A stretch of DNA of 64,000 bases, taken from Haladaptatus sp964399275. Lineage in GTDB: Archaea; Halobacteriota; Halobacteria; Halobacteriales; Haladaptataceae. Below are positions 23,790-31,946 of the stretch, in pieces. A program made the translations under genes and the position numbers. The stretch spans positions 39,558-103,557 of the forward strand of contig CAYNQM010000002.1 of NCBI GenBank assembly GCA_964399275.1, given 5' to 3'. How positions within the stretch are numbered: position 1 is the first letter of the stretch; each line of letters opens with the position of its first letter. Below the pieces are notes generated by a model, which worked only from the letters and a program-made list of their open reading frames with translations, did no database searches and was not told the origin of the DNA.

Positions 23790-24283
23790 TTACTCTTCGT
23801 GCTGAAGCGTATTCGAAATGAGATTTGAGTGCCCGCGACGGAGTCGCGTTGAAAGCGCATTCGGGGAAATCTCGAGTTCCGATGCCACGTCTTCCAGCGT
23901 GATGTTGCGCGGAACGCTGAAATATCCACATTCGAGCGCGATGAGTAGCGCCTCCCGCTGTTTCGACGTCACCTCGTATTTTCCGAGCGCGTCCGGATGG
24001 CGCTATTCATACAGGCGCGCCAGTTGAAACGACAGGGAATGTTCCGTACAGTAGTTGTGGAACTCGGTTAACGCCGATTCGTCGGGAAACGGTAGTTTCA
24101 GAGTCCATTTACGACCGTCGCTCGCCGCTTCGAGTTGGTCGCCACTTACCCAGAAGTACGGCGTGACTTGTTCGTTTTCGGCAACGACGCGCTCTATCTC
24201 GATGCGAACGTCAGGAACGCTTCCAGCGTTTCGTGCAGAATAAATTCCGCCGCTGGAACCGTGAACTCGGTCAGGGCGCTCAT
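23790..24283 (-). pseudogene. bat-family HTH regulator, disrupted
   Basis: The minus strand encodes a short bat-type regulator interrupted twice. From the ATG at 24283 it reads M-S-A-L-T-E-F-T-V-P to about 24220, where a one-base frameshift moves to VPDVRIEIERVVAENEQVT. The frame continues through KWTLKLPFPDESALTEFHNY to an in-frame TAG at 24003-24005. After it the HTH-10 domain is intact (LLIALECGYFSVPRNITLED ... SPNALSTRL). Two lesions make a functional product unlikely unless sequencing errors are involved. Confidence 0.85.
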
Positions 24284-24530
24284 TCGTCTCCCGAAGACAT
24301 CAGTTCGAACGGTTTGTAGTTATCGGTGACGTATCCGACTGCCGTTCTATCTTCGTTTCCTGCCTTCGAAGCTGTTTACATCGAAAAGTTTTTACCAAAT
24401 TGCGGTACACCGGTATACTAGTTGTAATAAAGAGGCGCACCGTTAATGATTTATATTCGAAGCAGTTCCAGACGCACGAATCATATCGCTACATTTGATA
24501 TGACGAGGATAGTCAAACCGGACGTAACCA

Positions 24531-25154
24531 ATGTCTGACGTGTCCACCGTCCTCATCGTTGACGACGAACATGCGATTACTGACCTGCATGCCCGGTGGC
24601 TGGAGGATTCCTACGACGTCAGAAAAGCGTACAACGGAGCCGAGGCACTGGAACAAATGGACGACACCGTCGATATCATTCTCCTTGACCGACGTATGCC
24701 TGACCGCTCCGGCCGAGAAGTACTCGACGAAATCCGCGAGCAGGAGTTCGACTGCCGCGTTGCGATGGTGACGGCAGTCGAACCCGACTTCGATATTCTC
24801 AAGCTCGGATTCGACGCGTACATCTGCAAACCCGTTTCCGACCCCGAACAGCTTCGTAACGTCGTCTTGACGCTCGAAACCCGCTCGAACTACGATTCAC
24901 AGCTACAGGAGATGCTGTCGCTAGCTTCGAAAAAGGCGGCGTTGGAAGAGCGGAAAGATCCCGACGAACTCGCCGAGAACAGCGAATACAGGGTTCTCGA
25001 AACGAGACTCGCATCGCTCCGAGATGAACTCTCGGACACGACAAAAGGATTAGACGACGACGACCTCCGGGCCGAATTTCACGACCGAAACACCAGCGGC
25101 TCCAAGCTCGTAGACTCGACGAAACGGAGCGACGCTCCGAAGTCAGAGGATTGA
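24531..25154 (+). CDS. HalX-type response regulator
   Basis: 207 residues. Receiver domain: acidic pair D11-D12 in LIVDDEHAI, phosphoacceptor D53 in DIILLDRRMPDRSG, conserved T81, and K100 in YICKPVSD. The C-terminal half is a HalX domain with coiled character (LQEMLSLASKKAALEERKDP) and a disordered acidic tail. There is no DNA-binding domain, so output is probably protein-protein. It is the first gene of a signalling set with the KaiC-like ATPase (41 bp downstream) and the histidine kinase at 26743. Confidence 0.92.
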   Translation: MSDVSTVLIVDDEHAITDLHARWLEDSYDVRKAYNGAEALEQMDDTVDIILLDRRMPDRSGREVLDEIREQEFDCRVAMVTAVEPDFDILKLGFDAYICKPVSDPEQLRNVVLTLETRSNYDSQLQEMLSLASKKAALEERKDPDELAENSEYRVLETRLASLRDELSDTTKGLDDDDLRAEFHDRNTSGSKLVDSTKRSDAPKSED

Positions 25155-25194
25155 CGCATTTTTTAAATTACATCTTTCACTATCCGATAGAATT

Positions 25195-26712
25195 ATGAGT
25201 TGCGGTTCTAAATCTGGCACAATAACCACATCTATGACGCCGAGTCGTCTAACGCGCATCTCGACAGGTATACCCGGTTTGGATGAAATTCTGCACGGTG
25301 GACTCATTCCGGAACGAAACTACCTCGTTCGTGGCGACCCTGGTACGGGGAAGACGATTCTTGGGATGAACTACCTCTCTATCGGTGACGATGCAGGTGA
25401 GTCGGTTCTATTTGTCAATTTGGAGGAAACCGAGACGGCCATTCGAAACAACGCGAAAACGCTGGGTATCGACCTTTCCAGCGTTCCGTTTCTCGACTTG
25501 AGTCCGGATTCGACCGTGTTTTCGGACGAACAGTCGTATGACATCTTCACGCCGTCGGAAGTCGGTCAACAGTCGCTTACGAAGACCATGACCGAGCGGA
25601 TAGAATCGGACGACCCCGACCGAGTGTTTATTGACTCGATTACCCGTCTCCGTCATCTCACTTCGAACGGATATCATTTTAGAAGACAAGTGATCTCGCT
25701 GATGCGGTATCTGAAACAGCAAGGTGCGACGGTGTTGTTTACCTCACAAAACACGCAGGAGTCGTCCGACGACGACTTACAGTATCTCGCCGATGGCACC
25801 ATCGAACTCGAACGTTCGTCGCTTGGTCGAACGATAGACGTTCCGAAATTCCGTGGATCGGCGATTCGTCGGGGTGACCACGTAATGCAAATCGGACAGG
25901 GTGGTATCACTGTCTACCCCGAACTGTCGCCGGACGAGTGCGGTGACGAGTTCGTTGCCGAACCGATTCCGTTCGGCGTTCCCGAAATGGACCAACTGCT
26001 TCACGGCGGTCTCGAACGTGGAACGATTTCGATTCTCAGTGGGCCGTCCGGCGTCGGAAAGACGACGACAGGAACGCAGTTGATGAAGGAGGCGGCGGGA
26101 AGGGGCGAACGCTCCGTCATCTACATGTTCGAGGAAACGCGTGAGACGTTCCAAAAGCGCAATCGCTCCGTCGGCATCCCCGTCGAGTCGATGGAACGCG
26201 AGTCGTCGCTCGCCATCGAAGAGGTCGAACCGCTCAGTCTATCGGCGCTCGAATTTGCCCATAAAGTGCGTCGTGACGTCGAGGAAAACGATACGGACAT
26301 CGTGATGATTGACGGTATCGACGGCTACCAACTGTCGATTCGAGGCGGGACTGACGATCTCACCGAACGACTTCACACCCTCTGTCGGTCGCTGAAGGAG
26401 ATGGGCGTCACCGTCCTCCTCGTTGATCAGACGACCGACGTCGTCGGCGAATTTTCGGCCACCGGGGCCGACATCAGCTATCTCGCCGACAACATCGTCT
26501 TCCTCCAACATTTGGAGATGTTAGGCGAGATGCGAAAGGCAATCGGCGTGCTCAAGAAACGAACGAGCGATTTCGAACGAACGCTCAGGGAGTTCGAAAT
26601 CACGGAACACGGCATCAAGGTCGGCGAACCGCTCACTGGACTTCGTGGAGTTTTATCCGGTTCTCCTCGGTTGGTGAACGAGTCCGAGCAGGTGCCACCA
26701 TACGAACAGTAG
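25195..26712 (+). CDS. KaiC-like double-domain RecA-family ATPase
   Basis: 505 residues; an alternative ATG at 25234 begins MTPSRLTRIS. Two KaiC domains: the first has GIPGLDEILHGG, Walker A GDPGTGKT (47-54), the RVFIDSITRLRHLTSN Walker B and an ESSDDDLQYLADGTIEL segment. The second has GVPEMDQLLHGG, Walker A GPSGVGKT (283-290) and IVMIDGIDGYQLS. Archaeal KaiC-like proteins are signalling ATPases, not clocks by proof. Flanked by a HalX response regulator and a histidine kinase on the same strand, it probably belongs to that phosphorelay (inference). Confidence 0.93.
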   Translation: MSCGSKSGTITTSMTPSRLTRISTGIPGLDEILHGGLIPERNYLVRGDPGTGKTILGMNYLSIGDDAGESVLFVNLEETETAIRNNAKTLGIDLSSVPFLDLSPDSTVFSDEQSYDIFTPSEVGQQSLTKTMTERIESDDPDRVFIDSITRLRHLTSNGYHFRRQVISLMRYLKQQGATVLFTSQNTQESSDDDLQYLADGTIELERSSLGRTIDVPKFRGSAIRRGDHVMQIGQGGITVYPELSPDECGDEFVAEPIPFGVPEMDQLLHGGLERGTISILSGPSGVGKTTTGTQLMKEAAGRGERSVIYMFEETRETFQKRNRSVGIPVESMERESSLAIEEVEPLSLSALEFAHKVRRDVEENDTDIVMIDGIDGYQLSIRGGTDDLTERLHTLCRSLKEMGVTVLLVDQTTDVVGEFSATGADISYLADNIVFLQHLEMLGEMRKAIGVLKKRTSDFERTLREFEITEHGIKVGEPLTGLRGVLSGSPRLVNESEQVPPYEQ

Positions 26713-26742
26713 GGCTATTAATGAATCTTAGGAGGAAGCTCG

Positions 26743-28164
26743 ATGAGTGAGTTTCGGTCGATGAGTAAGCAGAGCCAGATTTCGGATGGAAGCATCCTCC
26801 TGCTCATCGACCATCGTCAAAACCGTCGGCTGTTGGCGGACTGGCTCGATTCCGAATACGACGTCGTGCTGCCGAAGAACGGCATCGAAGCGTCGTTCGA
26901 CCTCTGTATCGTGGACGAACCGTCGTTTAGTCGGCACCGCGACGAACTTGGCGCGCTGAAAAACGCCGCGTTCCCGACGTTTCTCCCGTATTTGCTCGTC
27001 ACGTCCACTACGACCCCCGCCCGAACTCCGGAGGTGTGGCAGGGCGTCGATGAAGTCATCACGACTCCCATCGAGAAAGCCGTGTTGCAGGCTCGTATCG
27101 ACGGTCTACTGGAGCGCCGTCGGCTGTCGGTCGAAATCGAACGCGAGAAAGAACAGAGCGAAGAGCGGTTTCGAACCCTGTTTCAGACCGCCCCCGACCC
27201 CGTGTTCGTTCTCGACGTGGAGGGTCGAATTCAGTCCGTCAACGACACGTTTTGCGACGTTTCTGGACTCGACCGTTCGACCGTCCTCGACGAACACATC
27301 GGGGACATCGACGCCTTCCCCAACGACTCAATAGAGCGACTCACCTCGGACATCCGCGAACAGGAGGTAAACGACGAACCCTCGCCCTACTCGGTGACGT
27401 ACATGACGCCCGACGGCGAGACGCGCTACGCGGAAATCAACACGGCTCGGATGCAGTTCGACACCGAACGTCCCGAGATAATCGGTATCTTTCGGGACGT
27501 AACTGAACACAAACGCCGAAAACAGGAGCTTCAGCATCAGAACGAACGATTGGACGAGTTCGCAAGTATGCTCGCTCACGAACTCCGCAATCCCTTGGGT
27601 ATCGCACAGGGATACCTTCAGGTCGCGGAGATGGACGACGCGGGCGACGCCTTCGACGAAGTGCGCGAAGCACACGAGCGAATGGAGATGATGATAAACG
27701 AGATGCTCGACCTCGCGCGCAGACCCGGCGCTATCGACGAAACTGAGATGACCGATTTCCACGACATCGTCGAGGATGCGTGGTCGCGCATGGCTCCGCC
27801 GGAGGCGACACTAGTGTTGGAGAACGTCGATGGCGAAGTGTCGGCGGACGTGGACAGGCTGAGCCAGGTGTTCGAAAACCTGTTCCGAAACGCGGTCGAG
27901 CACGTCGGCGACGACGTGACGGTTCGCGTCGAGCGCCTCCCGGAGGGAGTGTTCATCGAAGACAATGGCGACGGTATTCCGACCGAAGACTACGATACGG
28001 TGTTCAAAAGTGGTTACACCACGAACAGCGGAACCGGTCTCGGTCTCTCCATCGCCCAGCAGATCGTCGATGCCCACGGCTGGGAAATCAACGTTTGCGA
28101 GGGGAGCGATGGCGGTGCTCGCTTCGAAATCACGGGGATGCAGTTTAGGGAACGGGCGGAGTGA
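26743..28164 (+). CDS. PAS sensor histidine kinase with degenerate receiver-like N-terminus
   Basis: 473 residues. Residues 17-125 look like a receiver domain that has kept an aspartate (LCIVDEPSF) but lost the paired acidic residues (LLLIDHRQ) and the conserved lysine, so it is probably not phosphorylated. A PAS domain follows (FRTLFQTAPDPVFVLDVEGR to EIIGIFRDVTEHKRR). The kinase core has the H-box FASMLAHELRNPLG (His279), N-box FENLFRNAVEHV, DNGDGIP, and GTGLGLSIAQQIV. No membrane segments, so cytoplasmic. Likely the kinase for the HalX regulator at 24531. Confidence 0.92.
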   Translation: MSEFRSMSKQSQISDGSILLLIDHRQNRRLLADWLDSEYDVVLPKNGIEASFDLCIVDEPSFSRHRDELGALKNAAFPTFLPYLLVTSTTTPARTPEVWQGVDEVITTPIEKAVLQARIDGLLERRRLSVEIEREKEQSEERFRTLFQTAPDPVFVLDVEGRIQSVNDTFCDVSGLDRSTVLDEHIGDIDAFPNDSIERLTSDIREQEVNDEPSPYSVTYMTPDGETRYAEINTARMQFDTERPEIIGIFRDVTEHKRRKQELQHQNERLDEFASMLAHELRNPLGIAQGYLQVAEMDDAGDAFDEVREAHERMEMMINEMLDLARRPGAIDETEMTDFHDIVEDAWSRMAPPEATLVLENVDGEVSADVDRLSQVFENLFRNAVEHVGDDVTVRVERLPEGVFIEDNGDGIPTEDYDTVFKSGYTTNSGTGLGLSIAQQIVDAHGWEINVCEGSDGGARFEITGMQFRERAE

Positions 28165-28235
28165 CCGCCCGTCAGGGTGGAAACAAAATCTGGGGTACGC
28201 GCAGGGGGTGGCAGTCGCGTTAACCCAACCTCCGT

Positions 28236-28252
28236 GCGGGTCATCGACCCGC
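28236..28252. terminator. hairpin between convergent genes
   Basis: GCGGGTC-ATC-GACCCGC, perfect 7-bp stem with 3-nt loop, followed by GTCTTTC. It lies between the kinase stop (28164) and the convergent zinc gene (28350). Confidence 0.45.
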
Positions 28253-28349
28253 GTCTTTCACAAAGCGCCGTATGTAAAAAACGGTTAGTCTTACCCGGAG
28301 TGAAAGTGAACGTCGCCCGCTAACGGCTCGGACGGACGGTTCTAAAAAA

Positions 28350-28598
28350 TCACCAACTGTCGCGCTTGACTCGATGTTCGAACGTCGGGTCTGCGGCGGC
28401 CCCTCGTTTCAGTGCGCCCCACTGCGTGCAGTCCGGGCAGGCGAAGACGGTGCCGTCGTCGGTGCCGAACGTGCGGGCGAAGTCGGGGTCAACGTACTCG
28501 TTTCCGCACACCAAATTTTGGCAGGTGGAGAACCGTGACCGCTCGCTCGGGTTCCACACGGGACGCCTGCGGTTGACGGTTCGTTCGGTGTTAGCCAT
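28350..28598 (-). CDS. zinc-finger protein of the DUF7563-like type
   Basis: 82 residues. A basic start is followed by CQNLVCGNEYVDPDFARTFG and VFACPDCTQWGALKRG, giving a four-cysteine zinc site (C-x4-C, C-x2-C). The protein at 41347 shares the layout V-x-P-x-F-x-R-x-F-G and the C-terminal K-R-G. The gene overlaps the upstream zinc-ribbon gene by 8 nt, so the two form an operon. Function unknown. Confidence 0.8.
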   Translation of the reverse strand: MANTERTVNRRRPVWNPSERSRFSTCQNLVCGNEYVDPDFARTFGTDDGTVFACPDCTQWGALKRGAAADPTFEHRVKRDSW

Positions 28599-28767
28599 CG
28601 AGGATCACCTTCTCGCGTGCGAGTTGTTTGCCCGTCTTTCTGTCGCGGAGCTTCCAGAAGTCAGCTTCCGTGTCGGGGAGGCGACTACACTGATGGCACC
28701 AAAAGTGGCTGTTCGTCGGTTCCCAACTGGTGTGGCCGTTGGGACACGTGTAGCGCCACTTCGCCAT
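28591..28767 (-). CDS. small zinc-ribbon protein (58 aa)
   Basis: From the ATG at 28767: MAKWRYTCPNGHTSWEPTNS, then FWCHQCSRLPDTEADFW. CPNGH and C-H-Q-C form a probable C-x2-G-H / C-x2-C zinc site. An ATG at 28812 would add 15 residues without family-like character. It is translated just before, and overlaps, the zinc protein at 28350. Nucleic-acid binding is plausible but unproven. Confidence 0.75.
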   Translation of the reverse strand: MAKWRYTCPNGHTSWEPTNSHFWCHQCSRLPDTEADFWKLRDRKTGKQLAREKVILDG

Positions 28768-28958
28768 CGGCGTATCGATGTCGTGGATGCTCATGCGGTA
28801 CCCTACGGTCATTCCCCTCTAAACATCGAGTCTTATCCGGGGTGAAAGTAAAGACCGGACGTTTCGACGCTTCGATGGCAGAGCAGTGGCGTACTCCTCC
28901 CAGAGTGGGTATTACTGCTCGATGAAAGTGAAAGCCGACGCGACGATGCCCCGGTACC

Positions 28959-29010
28959 TGGTTTGTATGGTTTGTATGGTTTTGATCTTTTTTCTAGTTT
29001 GAATGGTTTT
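28959..29010. repeat. short tandem repeats (GGTTTGTAT/GGTTTTGAT units)
   Basis: GGTTTGTATGGTTTGTATGG then GGTTTTGAT, AGTTTGAATGGTTTTGATGG: imperfect 9-bp units. It lies just past the 3' end of tenA and upstream of the zinc operon on the minus strand. Role unknown. Confidence 0.5.
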
Positions 29011-29029
29011 GATGGCTTGGACGATTTTG

Positions 29030-29695
29030 CTATCTCGTTTTGCCCCACGTCTCTTGCTCGTAGGCCATCCCCCAAAATGCCGTTTCGAGGCGTGTACTCG
29101 TCAGAAATGCCTCCCGCATGGCGTCGCGTTCGCCGGGATGCTGTTCGGCACAGCGGTTCACGAACCCTCGCATCCACGCCACCGATTCGCGGAACTCGTC
29201 GCTCGTGTACTTCTCGATGAAGGGCGTGTACGGTTGTTCGCCGTCGGCGATGGTTGCCATGTGGTCTGCAACGTCGAGGTAACCCTGTCCACACGGATAG
29301 ATTGCGGCGGCGAGTTCGGCTAGCGATCCCTCGTAGGCAGTTCGCAGGAGGTAGTTCGTGTAGGCCAGGCAGGTCGGCGCTTTCGTCACTCCTTCGAGGT
29401 CGGCACGCGAGATGCCGTACTCGTCGGCGAACTCCCGGTGGAGTTCCAGTTCGTCGGCGAGAATCGCGTGCGAAATCCCGAGTAGGTCGGTCATCGTCTC
29501 CTCATCCCGCGCCTTACAGCCGCCGATGGCGAACACGCGGGCGTAGTCGAGCAAGTATCGATAATCCTGCTCGACCCAGTGTCGGAACGCCGCCGGATCG
29601 AGCGTTCCCTCGGCTAGTTCGACCACGAAGGGATGTGTCTTCTGCGCTTCCCAGAGCGAGTCGCCGTCCGCAAGCAGTTGGTCGCTGAACGCCAT
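29030..29695 (-). CDS. tenA: TenA family thiaminase II / aminopyrimidine aminohydrolase
   Basis: 221 residues, an all-helical cytoplasmic enzyme that hydrolyses aminopyrimidine breakdown products of thiamine for salvage. Family marks: FRHWVEQDYRYLLDYARVFA near residue 37, an ADELELHREFADEYGI segment, and the active-site cysteine region YPCGQGYLDVADHM near residue 135. The C-terminus is ETAFWGMAYEQETWG. It stands 110 bp downstream of hisS on the same strand, with its own promoter region containing a near-perfect inverted repeat (29721-29746). Confidence 0.92.
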   Translation of the reverse strand: MAFSDQLLADGDSLWEAQKTHPFVVELAEGTLDPAAFRHWVEQDYRYLLDYARVFAIGGCKARDEETMTDLLGISHAILADELELHREFADEYGISRADLEGVTKAPTCLAYTNYLLRTAYEGSLAELAAAIYPCGQGYLDVADHMATIADGEQPYTPFIEKYTSDEFRESVAWMRGFVNRCAEQHPGERDAMREAFLTSTRLETAFWGMAYEQETWGKTR

Positions 29696-29720
29696 GCGAG
29701 AACGTGGACTCGCCAGTGTT

Positions 29721-29746
29721 ATAACTTGGTAGTATCACCAGGTTAT
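29721..29746 (-). promoter_or_regulatory. inverted repeat over the tenA promoter
   Basis: ATAACTTGGT (29721-29730) and ACCAGGTTAT (29737-29746) match in 9 of 10 positions across a 6-nt spacer. On the minus strand the AAGTTATAAC part is the likely TATA box, so binding here would block initiation. A thiamine-responsive regulator is a guess. Confidence 0.4.
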
Positions 29747-29805
29747 CTGGGATGGATTCTCCTCGATACCGCACCGAGGAAGAACGAGCGAATGGTCGGA
29801 TGCGT

Positions 29806-31104
29806 TTACAGCAGGTTGGCGACGTGTTCGACGAGTTCGTCTTTCGGTACCTGTTCTTCCTCGCCTGAATCCATGTTCTGGACGGTAACGACGCCCTCGT
29901 CCAGGTCGCGCTCGCCGACGACGACGGTGTATTCTGCGTTGATGCGGTCGGCGTAGCCGAACTGCCCGCCGACACTGCGGTCTGTGAGGTCGGTTTCGAC
30001 TTCCAGCCCGTTTTGCCGAAGTCCCATCGCGTACTCCAGTCCGATTTCGCGCACTGAGTCGGAGACGGCCAGGACGTAGACGTCGGTCGAAATTTCTTCT
30101 GCGGGCCACTCGCCCAGTTCCTTCAACAACTGCATTGTCGGCGAGTAGCCGAAGGCGAATCCGATGGCCGGAACGTCTCTGCTTCCGAACTGGCCGATGA
30201 GGTCGTCGTAGCGACCGCCGCCGAACAGGGCGCGCAGGTCGCTCTCGGTGGCGAACGCCTCGAAGACGAGGCCGGTGTAGTAGTCCATTCCTCGAACGAT
30301 TGAGAGGTCAAACGAGCACATCGATTCGACGCCGTAGGCCGACAGCGCATCGTGGAGGTCGTGCATCCGCTCGATTGCCTCGTTTGCGGCCTCGCTCTCG
30401 GGTGCCTTGTCGGACAGTTCGACCAGCGAACTCTCCATATCGCCGCTGATGGCGGTGAGTTCGTCGATTTCCTCGGCGGTCGCGCGGTCAACGCCTTCGG
30501 CTTCGAGTTTGCCCAAGAACTCCTCTCTGCCGATTTTCTCTTTCTTATCGATGACGCGCATCACGTCTTTGCTCTCGCCGACGCCGATTCCGCGCAGAAG
30601 TGCGTCGAGGAGTTGGCGGTCGTTCAGTTTGAACTCGACCGAATCCGCGACGCCGAGTTTGTCGAAGATGGTGCCAGCACAGGCGATGATTTCCGCGTCC
30701 GCTTCGACCGACTCGATGCCGAAGATGTCGAAGTCGGTCTGGAAAAATTCGCGGTCGCGACCCTTCTGAACCGCCTCGTATCGCCAGCGTTTCGAAGTGT
30801 CGAACCACTTAATTGGTGTTCCGAGGTCTTTGCGCTGTTGTACCAGTCGCGCTCGCGTCGGCGTCTGCTCGGGAATTAGCGTCACTTCGCGCCCACCCTT
30901 GTCTTCGAAGCTGTACGTCTCTTCGACGATGTCCTCACCCGACTTCACCCGGAACAGGTCGGTGAGTTCGACGCTCGGTGCGTCGATTTCGCGGAAGCCG
31001 AACTCGCGGGCCGTCTCTTCGACGGTGTCCACGAGTTCGCGCCACGCTGCCCACTCCGCCGGGTAGCGGTCGTAAAAACCCTTCAGATTCTCGAACTCGT
31101 CCAT
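29806..31104 (-). CDS. hisS: histidyl-tRNA synthetase
   Basis: 432 residues from the ATG at 31104; the upstream extension lies inside the neighbouring gene's coding region and is not family-like. Class II signatures: motif 1 region FREIDAPSVELTDLF, motif 2 KWFDTSKRWRYEAVQKGRDR with FFQTDFDIFGIE, the histidine-specific GMDYYTGLVFEAFA, and motif 3 around GGGRYDDLIGQFG. The C-terminal anticodon-binding domain begins at DVYVLAVSDS. It charges tRNA-His with histidine in the cytoplasm. It lies 25 bp downstream of the Dph6-type gene and is probably co-transcribed. Confidence 0.96.
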   Translation of the reverse strand: MDEFENLKGFYDRYPAEWAAWRELVDTVEETAREFGFREIDAPSVELTDLFRVKSGEDIVEETYSFEDKGGREVTLIPEQTPTRARLVQQRKDLGTPIKWFDTSKRWRYEAVQKGRDREFFQTDFDIFGIESVEADAEIIACAGTIFDKLGVADSVEFKLNDRQLLDALLRGIGVGESKDVMRVIDKKEKIGREEFLGKLEAEGVDRATAEEIDELTAISGDMESSLVELSDKAPESEAANEAIERMHDLHDALSAYGVESMCSFDLSIVRGMDYYTGLVFEAFATESDLRALFGGGRYDDLIGQFGSRDVPAIGFAFGYSPTMQLLKELGEWPAEEISTDVYVLAVSDSVREIGLEYAMGLRQNGLEVETDLTDRSVGGQFGYADRINAEYTVVVGERDLDEGVVTVQNMDSGEEEQVPKDELVEHVANLL

Positions 31105-31129
31105 ATGTGGCGTATCGAAGGCGAGCGAT

Positions 31130-31789
31130 TTACGTTTGGCTATCTCGTGTGTCTCCTTGCTCGATTTCGAACGCCGCGACGATGTCGTCGCCCAGCATCT
31201 GTGAACCGACGAGTTCGATGTCGATCCGCCTTTCGAACGTCGGCCCATCGACCGTGACGGTGTGGTACTCCCCGCCTTCGCCTAACGGGTGGTACCCGCG
31301 ATCGTGCAGGTAGCTCAGAAACGTTTCGTCGACCGACCGTCCGAGCCATCGTTCGTCGATTTTCGTCGAATCGAGTTTCGCGATGTGGGCCTCGAATCCT
31401 CGGTCAAGGAACTCCCGGTACATCGCAGTCGGTTCCCGGCCCCATAGCGGAAACACCGGCGTAACGTCCGCTTCGTCGCAGATCGTTTCGACCCACTTTC
31501 GGTTCTCGTCAACGTCCATGGTGCCGAACACGCCGTACTCCTCGTCGAGCGACTTGAGGACGCGCTCGAACTGTGCTTCGTACGTCTCCCACGTTACGCG
31601 TCGTTGCACGAGCGTCGCCCCTGCACTGCGTGCCTGCCGTCGGACGAGTTCACGGTACGACCCGGCGTCGCGGTCGTTTCGTCCATCCACCATCATCGTG
31701 ACGAACCGCGGGACGTCGTACTTGTCCAACGCCAAATGCCACGCCAGACAGCTGTCCTTGCCACCGCTCCACGAGCAAAACGCGTCCAT
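31130..31789 (-). CDS. dph6: diphthine--ammonia ligase (Dph6-type PP-loop ATPase)
   Basis: 219 residues from the ATG at 31789 (MDAFCSWSGGKDSCLAWHLA). The PP-loop SGGKDS is at residues 8-13. Further family marks: EYGVFGTMDVDENRKWVE, FPLWGREPTAMYREFLDRGF and GEGGEYHTVTVDGP, which end the ATP-pyrophosphatase domain. It catalyses the last step of diphthamide formation on elongation factor 2. An ATG 19 codons upstream exists, but family members usually start near the PP-loop. Confidence 0.9.
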   Translation of the reverse strand: MDAFCSWSGGKDSCLAWHLALDKYDVPRFVTMMVDGRNDRDAGSYRELVRRQARSAGATLVQRRVTWETYEAQFERVLKSLDEEYGVFGTMDVDENRKWVETICDEADVTPVFPLWGREPTAMYREFLDRGFEAHIAKLDSTKIDERWLGRSVDETFLSYLHDRGYHPLGEGGEYHTVTVDGPTFERRIDIELVGSQMLGDDIVAAFEIEQGDTRDSQT

Positions 31790-31946
31790 ACCTTTCTCGA
31801 CAGTAGCCGACGCGACGTGTTGAACGATTCCGTTTGCATCACCCACGAGAGAATCCGTACGACTGATGGCGGTTCACGAGTGCCGGGTCGCGGTAATCTT
31901 TCACCCAAACCCGAACCACTACCACCGACCGCGACAACACCCCCGT

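Noticed and set aside
28833..29294. Minus-strand frame with a Lys/Pro repeat (KPSKPFKLEKRSKPYKPYKP)
   Set aside because: The repeat is a translation of the 9-bp DNA repeats after tenA, and the rest is a shadow of tenA on the same strand in another frame.
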